From Roseburia sp. (GTDB lineage: Bacteria > Bacillota > Clostridia > Lachnospirales > Lachnospiraceae), in contig JAGAIK010000203.1 in NCBI GenBank assembly GCA_017626625.1, positions 1 to 6,147 of the forward strand: a stretch of 6,147 nt of DNA, given 5' to 3'. Shown piece after piece: positions 5,143-6,147 of this stretch. The notes beneath the pieces were generated by a model. It made no database searches. It was not told the origin of the DNA and saw nothing but the letters and a program-made list of their open reading frames with translations. A program made the translations under genes and the position numbers. Each line of letters begins with the position of its first letter. Position 1 is the stretch's first letter.

Positions 5143-6147
5143 CTAGCTCTGCGCATTCCTCAGTTCCGTAACAAATGCTTCGAGCCTGTCCATCGCCTTC
5201 TTCAGATTCTCCAGGGAATAGGCATAGGAAATCCGCAAAAATCCCTCTCCGCAGTCTCCAAAGGCTGTTCCCGGAACCACGGCTAACTTCTGGGAGTTTA
5301 AAAGCTTTGTGGCAAACTCGTCCGAAGTCATGCCAAACTCCTTGATACAGGGGAACATATAGAATGCTCCGAAGGGCTCAAAACAGGACAAGCCCATTTC
5401 CTGAAATCTGTGTAACAGATAACGCCGTCTGCCATCGTATTCTTCCCGCATGGCTGCCACGTCATCATCCCCATTGCGCAGCGCCTCCACTGCCGCGTAC
5501 TGGCTGGTGGTAGGGGCACACATGATGGCATACTGATGGATTTTTAACATTTGCTTCAAAATTACCGCAGGACCGCAGGCATAGCCAAGCCGCCAGCCCG
5601 TCATGGCATGAGATTTGGAAAATCCGTTGATTACAATGGTTCTCTCCCGCATCCCCGGCAGGGAGGCGATGCTGACATGATTTTCCAGATAAGTCAATTC
5701 TGAATAAATCTCGTCACTCAAAATAAATAAATCATGCTTTCTCACTATCTCTGCTATTTTCTCTAAATCTTCCTTCTCCATCACCGCACCGGTAGGATTG
5801 TTCGGGAAAGGAAGCACCAGAAGCTTGGTTTTCGGTGTAATTGCCGCCTCTAACTCCTCCGGAGTAAGCCGGAAATCATTTTCTGCCTGAAGTTCAATCA
5901 CCACAGGAACTCCGTTTGCCAACACCGCACAGGGCACATAGGAAACGTAGCTGGGCTGGGGAATTAAGACTTCATCTCCCGGGTCTAACATGGCACGCAT
6001 GGCAATGTCGATTGCCTCGCTGCCGCCCACAGTCACCATGATCTCAGAGTCCGGATTATAGGACACATCACAGCGGCGATATAAATACTTGGAGATCTCC
6101 TGCTTCAATTCTTTTAAACCGGCATTGGAGGTATAAAAAGTACGTCC
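5143..6147 (-). CDS. Class I/II PLP-dependent aminotransferase, 5' end missing
   Basis: The reading frame stays open to the window edge, with 334 residues visible; the family is usually about 390-400, so some 60 N-terminal residues are missing. A TTG at 6108-6106 is an internal leucine, because upstream codons encode family-like sequence (GRTFYTSNAGLKEL). Enzymes of this fold-type I group move an amino group between an amino acid and a 2-oxo acid in the cytoplasm. The PLP lysine is in FSKSHAMTGWRLGY (lysine codon 5616-5614). Also present are GGSEA (cofactor phosphate region), NNPTG with the PLP-contacting Asn, SDEIYSEL with Asp and Tyr for the pyridine ring, and the C-terminal LRISYA Arg that binds the substrate carboxylate. 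It resembles the AspC/PatA-like group, but the substrate cannot be decided from sequence alone, so no symbol is given. Confidence 0.93.
   Translation of the reverse strand, partial: GRTFYTSNAGLKELKQEISKYLYRRCDVSYNPDSEIMVTVGGSEAIDIAMRAMLDPGDEVLIPQPSYVSYVPCAVLANGVPVVIELQAENDFRLTPEELEAAITPKTKLLVLPFPNNPTGAVMEKEDLEKIAEIVRKHDLFILSDEIYSELTYLENHVSIASLPGMRERTIVINGFSKSHAMTGWRLGYACGPAVILKQMLKIHQYAIMCAPTTSQYAAVEALRNGDDDVAAMREEYDGRRRYLLHRFQEMGLSCFEPFGAFYMFPCIKEFGMTSDEFATKLLNSQKLAVVPGTAFGDCGEGFLRISYAYSLENLKKAMDRLEAFVTELRNAQS

Noticed and set aside
4948..5286. Plus-strand 112-codon frame spanning the trmL-aminotransferase gap
   Set aside because: It overlaps the ends of two certain genes in antisense and its middle is the two hairpins; no start signal is seen.
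6106..6108. TTG as the start of the aminotransferase
   Set aside because: The codons upstream to the window edge stay open and encode family-like sequence, and starting here would remove the N-terminal arm; the true start lies outside the window.

Overview
The window is a stretch of core chromosome from a low-to-mid GC Firmicute. The protein sequences (L13, EcfA1, EcfA2, EcfT) look most like Lachnospiraceae or related gut Clostridia; this placement is by recognition, not by a search. Every real gene lies on the minus strand, so transcription runs from high to low coordinates. Many strong AGGAGG-type ribosome binding sites and one perfect sigma-A promoter fit this group.

In transcription order the genes are: a class I/II PLP-dependent aminotransferase whose 5' end is cut off by the window edge (6147-5143); trmL, a tRNA wobble-nucleotide 2'-O-methyltransferase (5026-4523); ecfA1 (4480-3608); ecfA2 (3312-2434); ecfT (2361-1549); truA, tRNA pseudouridine synthase (1495-761); rplM, ribosomal protein L13 (509-81); and the first 21 codons of rpsI, ribosomal protein S9 (64-1). 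ecfA1-ecfA2-ecfT-truA-rplM-rpsI is the classic Firmicute order found downstream of the large ribosomal protein cluster. Here ecfA1 follows trmL and an aminotransferase instead of rplQ, so the module appears detached from that cluster.

EcfA1, EcfA2 and EcfT form the shared energising module of group II energy-coupling-factor vitamin and metal importers. No substrate-binding S component is in the window, as expected for a module that serves S components encoded elsewhere. TrmL and TruA both modify tRNA anticodon arms. L13 and S9 are a conserved ribosomal pair with their own promoter (-35 at 685-680, -10 at 662-657) and a roughly 140-nt structured leader.

The non-coding parts hold the unusual features. 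A near-symmetrical palindromic element (3355-3490), with 16-bp perfect terminal arms and a complex interior, sits in the roughly 295-bp gap between ecfA1 and ecfA2. It looks like a MITE-like or other small non-autonomous repeat. The rplM leader has competing six-base pairings that could form a switch. Before trmL, a GC-rich hairpin stands between an AGGAG and the forced ATG, which is either a terminator or a hairpin-bridged ribosome binding site. I see no CRISPR array, tRNA, rRNA, transposase, prophage gene or unknown multi-gene system; apart from these non-coding features the region is ordinary housekeeping sequence.
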